From Streptomyces sp. TSRI0107 (GTDB lineage Bacteria; Actinomycetota; Actinomycetes; Streptomycetales; Streptomycetaceae): a stretch of DNA of 64,000 nucleotides. Position numbers and translations under genes: made by a program. The notes below the pieces were generated by a model, which saw only the letters and a list, made by a program, of their open reading frames with translations, was not told the DNA's origin and did not search any database. How positions within the stretch are numbered: position 1 is the first letter of the stretch; every line of letters begins with the position of its first letter. Below, piece after piece: positions 8,650 through 17,114 of the stretch. The stretch is taken from assembly GCF_001905845.1 (NCBI RefSeq), contig NZ_LIVZ01000009.1, forward strand, positions 62,001 to 126,000. The letters run 5' to 3'.

Positions 8650-8762
8650 CCCATATCGCCGTCCTCGGCAGGACGAACATGGACCTCGTCGCCTACGTCG
8701 AGAAGGGCGCGTCGGCGTCGATGCCGTCCCGCCAGGAGATCGAGGCCGGGTTCACCTCATGA
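8646..8762 (+). pseudogene. Scar of a ribokinase (PfkB) family gene, internally deleted but in frame
   Basis: The 38-codon frame joins two recognisable ends of a ribokinase-type sugar kinase. Residues 1-20 (IAVLGRTNMDLVAYVEK) match the family's first beta-strand with its substrate-binding N-x-D. Residues 21-38 (GASASMPSRQEIEAGF) match the usual C-terminal tail, where GASxSMPxRxEI follows the last strand. The roughly 250 residues between them, including the GGKGANQ and DTxGAGD motifs, are missing, so no kinase activity is possible. The frame still overlaps the preceding gene by four bases and the following gene by ATGA. Translational coupling through the operon may therefore be preserved, which could explain why the scar is in frame. 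An independent small peptide is the alternative. Confidence 0.7.
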
Positions 8763-9952
8763 CCCAGGCACCCCCGCTGACCGGTCTGCGCGTCCTCGAC
8801 CTCGCCACCCTGTTCGCCGGCCCGCTCGCCGCCACCCTCCTCGGCGACTTCGGCGCGGACGTCGTCAAGGTCGAGCACCCCACCCGGCCCGACCCGTCCC
8901 GCGGCCACGGCCCCTCCAAGGACGGGGTGGGCCTGTGGTGGAAGCTCCTCGGCCGCAACAAGCGCACCATCACCCTCGACCTGTCCAAGCCCGGCGGCCG
9001 CGCCACCCTGCTGCGGCTGGCCGCGACCGCCGACGTCGTCGTCGAGAACTTCCGCCCCGGCACCCTGGAGAAGTGGGACCTCGGCTGGCCCGAGCTGTCC
9101 GCCGCCAGCCCGCGGCTGGTGCTGGCCCGGGTCACCGGCTTCGGCCAGTTCGGGCCGTACGCCCGCCGCCCCGGCTTCGGCACCCTCGCCGAGGCGATGA
9201 GCGGCTTCGCCGCGATCACCGGCGAGCCGGACGCGCCGCCGACGCTCCCGCCGTTCGGCCTCGCCGACTCGATCGCCGGGCTGGCGACGGCGTACGCCGT
9301 GATGACCGCGCTCGCCGCCCGCGAGCACACCGGCGAGGGCCAGGTCGTCGACATGGCGATCATCGAGCCGATCCTGACCGTCCTCGGCCCGCATCCGCTC
9401 TGGTACGACCAGCTGGGTCACGTCCAGCCGCGCACCGGCAACCGCTCCCAGAACAACGCGCCGCGCAACACCTACCGCACGGCGGACGGCACCTGGGTCG
9501 CCGTCTCCACCTCCGCCCAGTCCGTCGCCGAGCGGGTGATGCGGCTGGTCGGCCGCCCCGAGCTGATCGCCGAACCCTGGTTCGCCACGGGCGCCGACCG
9601 CGCCCGCCACACCGACGTCCTCGACGAGGCGGTCGGCAGCTGGATCGCCCGGCACACCCGCGCCGAGGTCATGGACGCCTTCGAGAAGGCGGAGGCGGCC
9701 ATCGCCCCCATCCAGGACGTACGGGACGTGATGACCGACCCGCAGTACGCCGCCCTCGACACCGTCACCACCGTCGACGATCCCGAGCTGGGCCCGCTGC
9801 GCATGCAGAACGTCCTCTTCCGGCTGTCCGCGACCCCCGGCGCGATCCGCTGGGCCGGCCGCCCGCACGGCGCGGACACCGACGCGGTCCTCACCGAACT
9901 GGGCCTGACCCCGGACGAACTGGCCGCGCTGCGCGCGGAGGGCGCGCTGTGA
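8759..9952 (+). CDS. CaiB/BaiF family III CoA-transferase
   Basis: A 397-residue family III CoA-transferase, which moves CoA between carboxylic acids through an active-site aspartyl-CoA thioester. The sequence begins with GLRVLDLATLFAGPLAATLLGDFGADVVKVEHP, broken here by no gaps, then has GRNKRTITLDLSKPGG, VVENFRPGTLEKW and a conserved GEGQVVDMAIIEP in which the aspartate is the probable catalytic residue. Length is normal for the family. The start ATG overlaps the stop of the kinase scar and the stop overlaps the GTG of the next gene, so it is embedded in the same operon. The neighbouring CitE-like lyase suggests that it activates a short dicarboxylic or hydroxy acid. Confidence 0.9.
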   Translation: MTQAPPLTGLRVLDLATLFAGPLAATLLGDFGADVVKVEHPTRPDPSRGHGPSKDGVGLWWKLLGRNKRTITLDLSKPGGRATLLRLAATADVVVENFRPGTLEKWDLGWPELSAASPRLVLARVTGFGQFGPYARRPGFGTLAEAMSGFAAITGEPDAPPTLPPFGLADSIAGLATAYAVMTALAAREHTGEGQVVDMAIIEPILTVLGPHPLWYDQLGHVQPRTGNRSQNNAPRNTYRTADGTWVAVSTSAQSVAERVMRLVGRPELIAEPWFATGADRARHTDVLDEAVGSWIARHTRAEVMDAFEKAEAAIAPIQDVRDVMTDPQYAALDTVTTVDDPELGPLRMQNVLFRLSATPGAIRWAGRPHGADTDAVLTELGLTPDELAALRAEGAL

Positions 9953-10773
9953 TCCCGCTGACCTGGCTGTACGCCCCCGGCGACCATCCCCGCACCGTCG
10001 CCAAGGCCCTCGTCAGCGGCGCGGACGTGGTGATCGTCGACCTGGAGGACGCGGTCGCCCCGGACCGCAAGGAGTACGCCCGTACGGCCACCGCCGAGCT
10101 GCTCGCCGAGCCGCAGCCGGTGCCGGTCCACGTCCGGGTCAACGCCCTCGACGGTCCGCTCGCCGCGGCCGACCTGCGGGCGATGGCCGGTCTGCCCGGG
10201 GTGTCGGGGCTGCGCCTGCCGAAGGTGACCGCGCCCGGGCAGATCGTGCGGATCGCCGAGCACGCGGCACCCGCCGAGGGCGGGGCCCCCGCGCTGTACG
10301 CCCTCCTGGAGTCGGCCCTCGGCGTGGAGCACGCCTTCGCCATCGCCGCCGCCCACCCCGCGCTGCGCGGTATCGCGCTCGGCGAGGCGGACCTGCGGGC
10401 CGACCTCGGGGTACGGGACGACGCGGGCCTGGAGTGGCCGCGCTCCCGGGTGGTCGTCGCGGCCCGCGCGGCCGGCCTGCCGCCCCCGGCCCAGTCGGTC
10501 CATCCCGACACCCGGGACCTGAAGGGCCTGGCCGCCTCCTGCGCCCACGGCCGCGCGCTCGGCTTCCTGGGCCGCGCGGCCATCCACCCCCGGCAGCTGC
10601 CCATCATCGAACGGGCCTACCTCCCCACCCACGAGGAGATCGAGCAGGCGGAGACCGTCCTGAAGGCGGCGGCCCTGGAGCGGGGCGCCCAGGCGCTGGA
10701 GGACGGCACCTTCATCGACGCGGCGGTGGTGGTGGCGGCGCAGCGGACCCTGGCACTGGCCCACCGGCTCTGA
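9949..10773 (+). CDS. HpcH/HpaI aldolase / CitE-like (citryl-, malyl- or citramalyl-CoA) lyase
   Basis: A 274-residue TIM-barrel lyase of the CitE family, which cleaves beta-hydroxyacyl-CoA thioesters using Mg2+. It shows LTWLYAPGDHPRTVAKAL at the N-terminus, VVIVDLEDAVAPDRKEYAR with the conserved glutamate and aspartate, RVNALDGPL, LRLPKVTAPGQI, ALLESALGVEHA and the metal-binding LGEADLRADLGV. Stand-alone CitE-like proteins are usually malyl-CoA or citramalyl-CoA lyases rather than parts of citrate lyase, and no citrate-lyase alpha or gamma gene is nearby. The GTG start overlaps the stop of the CoA-transferase, so the two probably act in sequence on one acid. It is the last gene of the operon. 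Confidence 0.87.
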   Translation: MIPLTWLYAPGDHPRTVAKALVSGADVVIVDLEDAVAPDRKEYARTATAELLAEPQPVPVHVRVNALDGPLAAADLRAMAGLPGVSGLRLPKVTAPGQIVRIAEHAAPAEGGAPALYALLESALGVEHAFAIAAAHPALRGIALGEADLRADLGVRDDAGLEWPRSRVVVAARAAGLPPPAQSVHPDTRDLKGLAASCAHGRALGFLGRAAIHPRQLPIIERAYLPTHEEIEQAETVLKAAALERGAQALEDGTFIDAAVVVAAQRTLALAHRL

Positions 10774-10799
10774 TCGCCGGCGGCCGGCGCGGACGCCGA

Positions 10800-10830
10800 G
10801 AGGGCGCCCGGAAGATCTCCCGGCGCCCTC
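10800..10830. terminator. Bidirectional terminator between the lyase gene and lgt
   Basis: Arms GAGGGCGCC (10800-10808) and GGCGCCCTC (10822-10830) form a 9-bp GC-rich stem with a 13-base loop that carries an AGATCT palindrome. The two flanking genes converge here, so it can serve both strands. There is no T-tract, as is common for Streptomyces. Confidence 0.6.
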
Positions 10831-10849
10831 GGTGACGTGGGAGCCGCCG

Positions 10850-11818
10850 TCAGCTCTGCTTCGCCGACCCGGCCTCGTCCTTCGCTTCCGCGTCCTTGCC
10901 CTCGGCGTCCGTGTCCTTGCCCTCGGCCTCGGCGTCCTCGGTCCCGGCGTCGCCGCCGTCCTCGGTCTTCGCCGCCGTGTCACCGTCGCCGTCCGACGGC
11001 TGCGCCCCCGGCTCCACGACGTCCTCACGGCCGGGCCGCTTCTTCGCCGACAGCACGATGTAGGTGACGGCGAGCAGGAAGACGACCAGCGCGGTCCAGT
11101 TGTTCAGGCGCAGGCCCAGGATCTCGTGGGCGTCGTCCACGCGCATGTACTCGATCCAGAACCGGCCCGCGCAGTACGCGGCGACGTACAGCGCGAACGC
11201 GCGGCCATGGCCCAGCTTGAAGCGCCGGTCGGCCCAGATCACCAGCAGGGCGACGCCGACGCACCACAGGGACTCGTACAGGAACGTCGGGTGGTAGTAG
11301 CCGGGCATCCGGCCGTCCGCGGTGGAGGTGATGTGCAGCGCCCACGGCAGGTCGGTCTCCCGGCCGTACAGCTCCTGGTTGAACCAGTTGCCCCAGCGGC
11401 CGATGGCCTGCGCGAAGGCGATGCCCGGGGCGACGGCGTCGGCGTAGGCGGGCAGCGGGATGCCGCGGCGGCGGCAGCCGATCCACGCGCCCAGCGCGCC
11501 GAAGGCGATGGCGCCCCAGATGCCGAGTCCGCCCTCCCAGATCTTGAAGGCGTCCACCCAGTCACGGCCCTCGCTGAAGTACAGCTGATAGTCCGTGATC
11601 ACGTGGTACAGCCGGCCGCCGATCAGGCCGAACGGCACCGCCCAGACCGCGATGTCGGCGACCGTGCCGGCCCGCCCGCCGCGGGCGATCCAGCGTTTGT
11701 TGCCGAGCCAGACGGCAACGAACACGCCGATGATGATGCAGAACGCGTAGCCGCGCAGCGGAACGGGTCCGAGGTGGATCACCCCGCGCGACGGGCTGGG
11801 AATGTAGGCAAGTTCCAT
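10850..11818 (-). CDS. lgt: Prolipoprotein diacylglyceryl transferase with an acidic C-terminal tail
   Basis: First enzyme of lipoprotein maturation: it transfers diacylglycerol from phosphatidylglycerol to the lipobox cysteine of prolipoproteins in the membrane. The 322-residue protein has MELAYIPSPSRGVIHLGPVPLRGYA, seven hydrophobic segments and the Lgt signature in GRWGNWFNQELYGRETDLPW with the essential arginine and asparagine. The family core ends near residue 262 (KKRPGRED). The last 60 residues are a hydrophilic Asp/Glu/Lys/Ala tail partly built from direct DNA repeats. ATG at 11818 gives the usual N-terminus. lspA, the next enzyme of the pathway, lies at 50700-51320. Confidence 0.95.
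   Translation of the reverse strand: MELAYIPSPSRGVIHLGPVPLRGYAFCIIIGVFVAVWLGNKRWIARGGRAGTVADIAVWAVPFGLIGGRLYHVITDYQLYFSEGRDWVDAFKIWEGGLGIWGAIAFGALGAWIGCRRRGIPLPAYADAVAPGIAFAQAIGRWGNWFNQELYGRETDLPWALHITSTADGRMPGYYHPTFLYESLWCVGVALLVIWADRRFKLGHGRAFALYVAAYCAGRFWIEYMRVDDAHEILGLRLNNWTALVVFLLAVTYIVLSAKKRPGREDVVEPGAQPSDGDGDTAAKTEDGGDAGTEDAEAEGKDTDAEGKDAEAKDEAGSAKQS
10887..10928. repeat. Two tandem 21-bp repeats in the lgt tail
   Basis: Units 10887-10907 and 10908-10928 share 19 of 21 bases (TCCGyGTCCTTGCCCTCGGCs). They encode the repeated Ala/Glu-Gly-Lys-Asp units of the acidic Lgt tail. The repeat keeps the frame, so copy number could vary without breaking the gene. Confidence 0.75.
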
Positions 11819-11910
11819 GGCAAGGTCGACGCTACCGTGCCGGACCGGCCCGGCGACGGGCAGCCCGGCTACGGGTCCATAACGGGCGGTCGCCCGGCGT
11901 CATTTCCCGG

Positions 11911-12687
11911 TCACGACTTCGCGGCCTGCTGCACCTGCTGCTTCAGCTTGGCCGGGGTCATCGTCTGGTCGTCGAAGATGTTCTTGCCGTTGAGCAGCAC
12001 GGTCGGGGTGCCCCGGAAGCCGCCGTTGCTGAACGCCTGGGCGGACTTGTCGACCCAGCTGTCGTGGGTGCCGTCCTCGACGCACTTTCTGAACGCGGGC
12101 GTGTCGAGACCGTCGACCTTGCCCGCCAGCTCGATCAGCTTGTCCGTCTTGGCGAACGCGTCGTCGGTCTCGGGGGGCTGGTTGTCGAACAGCACGTCGT
12201 GGTAGGCGACGAACTTGCCGGCGTCCTGGGCGCAGGCCGCGGCGTTGGCGGCGGTCCGGGAGCCGCTGCCGCCCATGTTGCCGTCGATGATCGTGGCCAG
12301 GCGGTAGTCGACCTTGAGCTGTCCGGCGTCCGTCAGCTCGTGGACCGTCTGCCGGTACGTCGTCTCGAAGGACTTGCAGGCCGGGCAGCGGAAGTCCTCC
12401 CAGACGGTGAGCGTCGACTTGGCGCCGCTCTCGCCGACCGGGATGACGAGGCTGTCCTCGCCGTTGGCGCCCGAGGGGGCCACGACCGGGCCCGCGCTGT
12501 CGCCGCCGTCGTCCTTGCCGGCGTTGGCGGCGACCACGCCGATCACCGCCGCGAGGCCCAGGACGCAGACGACGCTCGCGCCCACGATCAGCGCCCGCCG
12601 TCGCCTCTCCGCGTTCCTCTGCTTCGCGCGCTCCGCCGCCAGCCGCTCTCGGGCCGTGCGCTTTCCGTCACGGTTGTTCTCGCTCAC
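11911..12687 (-). CDS. Membrane-anchored DsbA-like thioredoxin-fold protein
   Basis: A 258-residue secreted thiol protein. A strongly basic N-terminus (RERLAAERAKQRNAERRRR) precedes one transmembrane segment (about residues 31-53, ALIVGASVVCVLGLAAVIGV), so the thioredoxin domain lies outside the cell. The redox motif is CPAC in WEDFRCPACKSFE, and the cis-proline region is RGTPTVLLNG near residue 230. The family introduces or shuffles disulfides in secreted proteins. A paralogue with the same architecture lies at 41890-42690. It sits between trpA and lgt on the same strand, but with gaps of 114 and 92 bases, so it may have its own promoter. Confidence 0.85.
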   Translation of the reverse strand: MSENNRDGKRTARERLAAERAKQRNAERRRRALIVGASVVCVLGLAAVIGVVAANAGKDDGGDSAGPVVAPSGANGEDSLVIPVGESGAKSTLTVWEDFRCPACKSFETTYRQTVHELTDAGQLKVDYRLATIIDGNMGGSGSRTAANAAACAQDAGKFVAYHDVLFDNQPPETDDAFAKTDKLIELAGKVDGLDTPAFRKCVEDGTHDSWVDKSAQAFSNGGFRGTPTVLLNGKNIFDDQTMTPAKLKQQVQQAAKS

Positions 12688-12801
12688 ACCCGCAGAACGA
12701 ACCGGGGAGACGCAGCGCGCCTCCCCGGCTCCAGGACCACCCGTTCGAGCGACCCGTACGACGATCGCTCTGTTACTCCCGGCGAGTCACCCGGGCGACC
12801 G

Positions 12802-13613
12802 TCACGCCTGTCGGCGCACGCCCCGCGCGAGCTCACCGGCGAGCGCGCGGACGGCCTCCACGCCGGCCGCGTCGTCCGGGGCGTCCAGCATCCGCTTGAC
12901 GAACGCCGAGCCGACGATCACGCCGTCGGCGAAGCCGGCCACCTCGGCGGCCTGCGCGGCGTTGGAGACGCCGAGGCCGACGCAGACCGGCAGCTCGGTG
13001 GTGGCGCGGGTGCGCTCCACCAGGTTCTGCGCCTGCGTGCCGACCGACTCGCGGGTGCCCGTGACACCCATCAGCGAGGCGGCGTAGACGAAACCGCTGC
13101 CCGCCGCGGTGATCTCGGCGAGCCGCTTGTCCTTGCTGCTGGGCGCCACCACGAAGACGGTCGCGAGACCGTGCTTCTCGGCGTGCTCCCGCCACAGGGC
13201 GGACTCCTGGACGGGCAGGTCGGGCAGGATGCAGCCCGCGCCGCCCGCCTCGGCCAGTTCGGCGGTGAACCGCTCGACGCCGTAGCGGTCGATGGGGTTC
13301 CAGTACGTCATGACGAGGATCGGCTTGCCGGTGGCCTGGTGGGTCTCCCGGACGGTCCGCATCACATCGGCGATCCTCACGCCGCCGCGCAGGGCGATGT
13401 CGTCGGCGGTCTGGATGACCGGGCCGTCGAGGACGGGGTCGCTGTGCGGCAGGCCGACCTCCACGACGTCGGCGCCGCCGTCGAGGGCGGCCTTGATCGC
13501 CTCGATGCCGCCGTCCACGGTCGGGAACCCGGCCGGGAGGTAGGCGATGAGGGCGGAGCGGCCCTCGGCCTTCGCCGCGGCGAGCGTGTCGGTCAGCAGC
13601 TGGACGTTCCCGC

Positions 13614-13617
<4 letters not shown>
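12802..13617 (-). CDS. trpA: Tryptophan synthase alpha subunit
   Basis: Cleaves indole-3-glycerol phosphate to indole, which is channelled to TrpB. The 271-residue TIM barrel has ALIAYLPAGFPTVDGG with the first catalytic region, DVVEVGLPHSDPVLDGPVIQ containing the catalytic glutamate and aspartate, and the phosphate-binding VCVGLGVSNAAQA and GVIVGSAFVKRM loops. It overlaps the trpB stop by four bases (ATGA), so it is translationally coupled as the last gene of trpC-trpM-trpB-trpA. Confidence 0.96.
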
Positions 13618-14897
<1,280 letters not shown>

Positions 14898-14966
14898 GCT
14901 TGAGCCTCACGGTGAGTGTGGTGAAGAGACACTGTTCGCCGTGGGGGCGGGGCTTGTCGTATGGCC

Positions 14967-15179
14967 TCAGGTCGTCTGTGGCTTTTCGCGCAGTTCCCCG
15001 CGTCCCCGAAAGCCCTGCTGCCATCGACGGCCGTTGACCTGCCCCGGTTCGTCACCGATGACGTACCGCACCCGGCGGCCGTGCACCCGGCGGGCGGGGG
15101 CACGGCAGCCACGGGGCCGGCAGCCGCGCGCGAGGCGGGCGTACGGGTCCCTGGCGGTCTCGGTGATCGGAGGGGTCAT
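14967..15179 (-). CDS. trpM: TrpM (TrpX) small modulator of tryptophan metabolism
   Basis: A 70-residue, Arg/Gly-rich basic protein lying between trpC and trpB. The S. coelicolor trp operon carries a small gene in exactly this place (SCO2038, trpX, later named trpM), reported to modulate tryptophan synthesis and differentiation. The protein has two cysteines in RGCRPRGCRAP and no domain I can name. The start at 15179 lies 22 bases after the trpC stop. The identification rests on position, size and composition; a mutant or peptide study would be needed to assign activity. Confidence 0.7.
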   Translation of the reverse strand: MTPPITETARDPYARLARGCRPRGCRAPARRVHGRRVRYVIGDEPGQVNGRRWQQGFRGRGELREKPQTT

Positions 15180-15201
15180 CGTCGGTCAGCCTAGCGAAGG
15201 A

Positions 15202-16011
15202 TCAGCCCCGGCCGTGGCGCAGTGCGGGGTGCTCGCCCGCGGCCACCAGGTCGGCGACGGCCGCCTTCGGGTCCTTGCCCGTGACGAGGGACTCGCCGAC
15301 CAGGACGGCGTCGGCGCCGGCGTTGGCGTAGGCGATGAGGTCGTGCGGGCCGCGCACACCGGACTCGGCGACCTTGACGATGTGGTCCGGGATCTCCGGG
15401 GCCACCCGCTCGAAGGTGCCGCGGTCGACCTCCAGCGTCTTGAGGTTGCGCGCGTTGACACCGATGACCTTGGCGCCGGCGTCCACCGCGCGGTCGACCT
15501 CCTCCTCGTCGTGGACCTCGACGAGCGGGGTGAGGCCGATGGAGACGGCACGCTCGATCAGCGACTCCAGCGCGGACTGGTCGAGGGCGGCGACGATCAG
15601 CAGCGCGAGGTCGGCGCCGTACGCGCGGGCCTCCCACAGCTGGTACGAGGTGACGATGAAGTCCTTGCGCAGCACCGGGATGTCGACGCGCGCGCGGACC
15701 GCCTCGAGGTCGGCGAGCGAGCCGCCGAAGCGGCGCTGTTCGGTGAGGACGGAGATGACGGCCGCGCCGCCCGCCTCGTAGTCCGCGGCGAGGCCCGCGG
15801 GGTCGGCGATCGCGGCCAGCGCGCCCTTGGACGGGCTGGAACGCTTGACCTCACAGATCACCTTGACGCCGTCGCCCTTGAGCGCGGCGACCCCGTCCTT
15901 GGCGGCGGGCGCCTTCGCCGCGCGCTCCTTGAGCTCGTCGAGGCTGACGCGCGCCTGCCGCTCCGCGAGGTCGGCACGGACTCCGTCGATGATCTCGTCG
16001 AGCACACTCAC
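15202..16011 (-). CDS. trpC: Indole-3-glycerol phosphate synthase
   Basis: Converts carboxyphenylaminodeoxyribulose phosphate to indole-3-glycerol phosphate. The 269-residue TIM barrel has VICEVKRSSPSKGAL with the catalytic lysine, VLTEQRRFGGSLADLEAVR, IPVLRKDFIVTSYQLWEARA with the second lysine, VIGVNARNLKTLEVD and VAESGVRG. First gene of trpC-M-B-A. A hairpin and a short palindrome lie just upstream. Confidence 0.97.
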   Translation of the reverse strand: MSVLDEIIDGVRADLAERQARVSLDELKERAAKAPAAKDGVAALKGDGVKVICEVKRSSPSKGALAAIADPAGLAADYEAGGAAVISVLTEQRRFGGSLADLEAVRARVDIPVLRKDFIVTSYQLWEARAYGADLALLIVAALDQSALESLIERAVSIGLTPLVEVHDEEEVDRAVDAGAKVIGVNARNLKTLEVDRGTFERVAPEIPDHIVKVAESGVRGPHDLIAYANAGADAVLVGESLVTGKDPKAAVADLVAAGEHPALRHGRG

Positions 16012-16061
16012 GCGAGCGGCCCCCTTCCAGTCGGCTGACTGTCACAGCGGTCGGTCGAAAC

Positions 16062-16073
16062 CTATGGTCATAG
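16062..16073. promoter_or_regulatory. Short inverted repeat upstream of trpC
   Basis: CTATG and CATAG arms separated by two bases lie about 50 bases before the trpC start, in one of the few AT-richer stretches nearby. The position suits a promoter or operator, but the arms are only 5 bp long and no known box was recognised. Confidence 0.3.
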
Positions 16074-16083
16074 CGATGGTATC

Positions 16084-16111
16084 CGGGATGGGGCGAAGGC
16101 CCCGCATCCGG
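16084..16111 (-). terminator. Hairpin between the DUF2752 gene and trpC
   Basis: GGAT-GGGGC (16086-16094), loop GAAG, and GCCCC-GC-ATCC (16099-16109) form a stem with a two-base bulge. It follows the DUF2752 stop and precedes trpC, so it probably terminates upstream transcription; an attenuator role cannot be excluded. Confidence 0.4.
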
Positions 16112-16149
16112 TTGACGCCGGTCCCAGTACCTGGACATCCGTCCGGTGA

Positions 16150-16581
16150 TCAAGGATGCAGCCAGCCACCGAACGGCAGGTTCCGGACAACCGTGAAGAC
16201 CAGCACCAACGCGCCGACGGCCCACAGGTGCGCGGACCGCAGATCGAGCCGCAGCGGCCGGCCGCGCGCCGCGCGGACCACCCAGACGGTCCACGCCACG
16301 GCGAACAGCGCGTAACCGGCGACCGCCACCGCGTTGGCCTGGAGCGCCGCCGCGAGGTCACCGTGGACGACGGCGTGCGCGCTGCGCAGCCCGCCGCAGC
16401 CGGGGCAGTACAAGCCGGTGAGACGCAGCAGCGGGCAGACCGGGTAGTGGCCGGGTTCGTTGGGGTCCACGGCCCCGACGTACGCGAAGGCCCCGGCGAC
16501 GGCCGCCAGCACTCCGGCGGGCACGGCCAGCCGGCCCGCGGCCGGTGTCGTTCTGGGGGTGTCGGCGCTCACGCCTCGCAT
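16150..16581 (-). CDS. DUF2752 membrane protein
   Basis: A 143-residue membrane protein with the DUF2752 hallmark VCPLLRLTGLYCPGCGGLRSAHAV: paired cysteines on a short loop and a conserved arginine and histidine. Three or four hydrophobic segments surround it. The family function is unknown; the Cys pairs suggest metal or redox binding. I chose ATG at 16581, which has GAGG 4-5 bases upstream; an ATG at 16605 is also in frame. It lies between the tryptophan genes on the same strand, as in other Streptomyces. Confidence 0.75.
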   Translation of the reverse strand: MRGVSADTPRTTPAAGRLAVPAGVLAAVAGAFAYVGAVDPNEPGHYPVCPLLRLTGLYCPGCGGLRSAHAVVHGDLAAALQANAVAVAGYALFAVAWTVWVVRAARGRPLRLDLRSAHLWAVGALVLVFTVVRNLPFGGWLHP

Positions 16582-16665
16582 TGTGCCTCGCGGGGCCCCG
16601 GACACGCGTGAGGGGCGGCCCGTGGGCCGCCCCTCGACGAAGTACGCCGCGCTGTGTCGCGCCGG

Positions 16666-16950
16666 TCAGCTCTCGGCGGCGACGGGCTCACGGGTCGCGG
16701 TGGCGGCCGGCTTCACCGTGGTGGCGCCCTGGACCATCTTCAGGGGCTGCGACTTCGGCATGCCCAGGCCCATGGTGCGCATCACGCCGCCCACGACACC
16801 GCCGAGGAGCACGATGGCCATGCCGCCCCAGAAGCCCATCGGGTTGGCCATCACCATGAAGGCACCCGCGACGGTGAAACCGATGAAGGCGATGATGACA
16901 CCGGTCCAGGCGGCCGGGGTGTGACCGTGCCCGTGGCTGCTGTCCGCCAT
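16666..16950 (-). CDS. HGxxPAAW-type small membrane protein
   Basis: A 94-residue protein opening with SSHGHGHTPAAWTGV, the HGxxPAAW motif, followed by two transmembrane segments (about residues 14-33 and 39-57, the second ending in a glycine-rich VLLGGVVGGV). Its tail is Thr/Ala-rich. The family is common in actinobacteria and has no known function. It sits between the TIGR02234 and DUF2752 genes near trpE, an association suggestive of a shared membrane role but not proof. Confidence 0.7.
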   Translation of the reverse strand: MADSSHGHGHTPAAWTGVIIAFIGFTVAGAFMVMANPMGFWGGMAIVLLGGVVGGVMRTMGLGMPKSQPLKMVQGATTVKPAATATREPVAAES

Positions 16951-17114
16951 TGCTTGCTCCTCGTAGCCGTGTGCGTGTGTGAGCCTCGCGCTCGTCGTCC
17001 ATTGTCCCGTACGCGTGCGCGTGCCGTGCGCGGGGGTGGCCCCGGCGTCGCGTCTGTTTCGCCACATCCGGGCGCCGGTCCGGGGCGTCGGCGCCCCGCC
17101 GGACGTCAGGCCGG

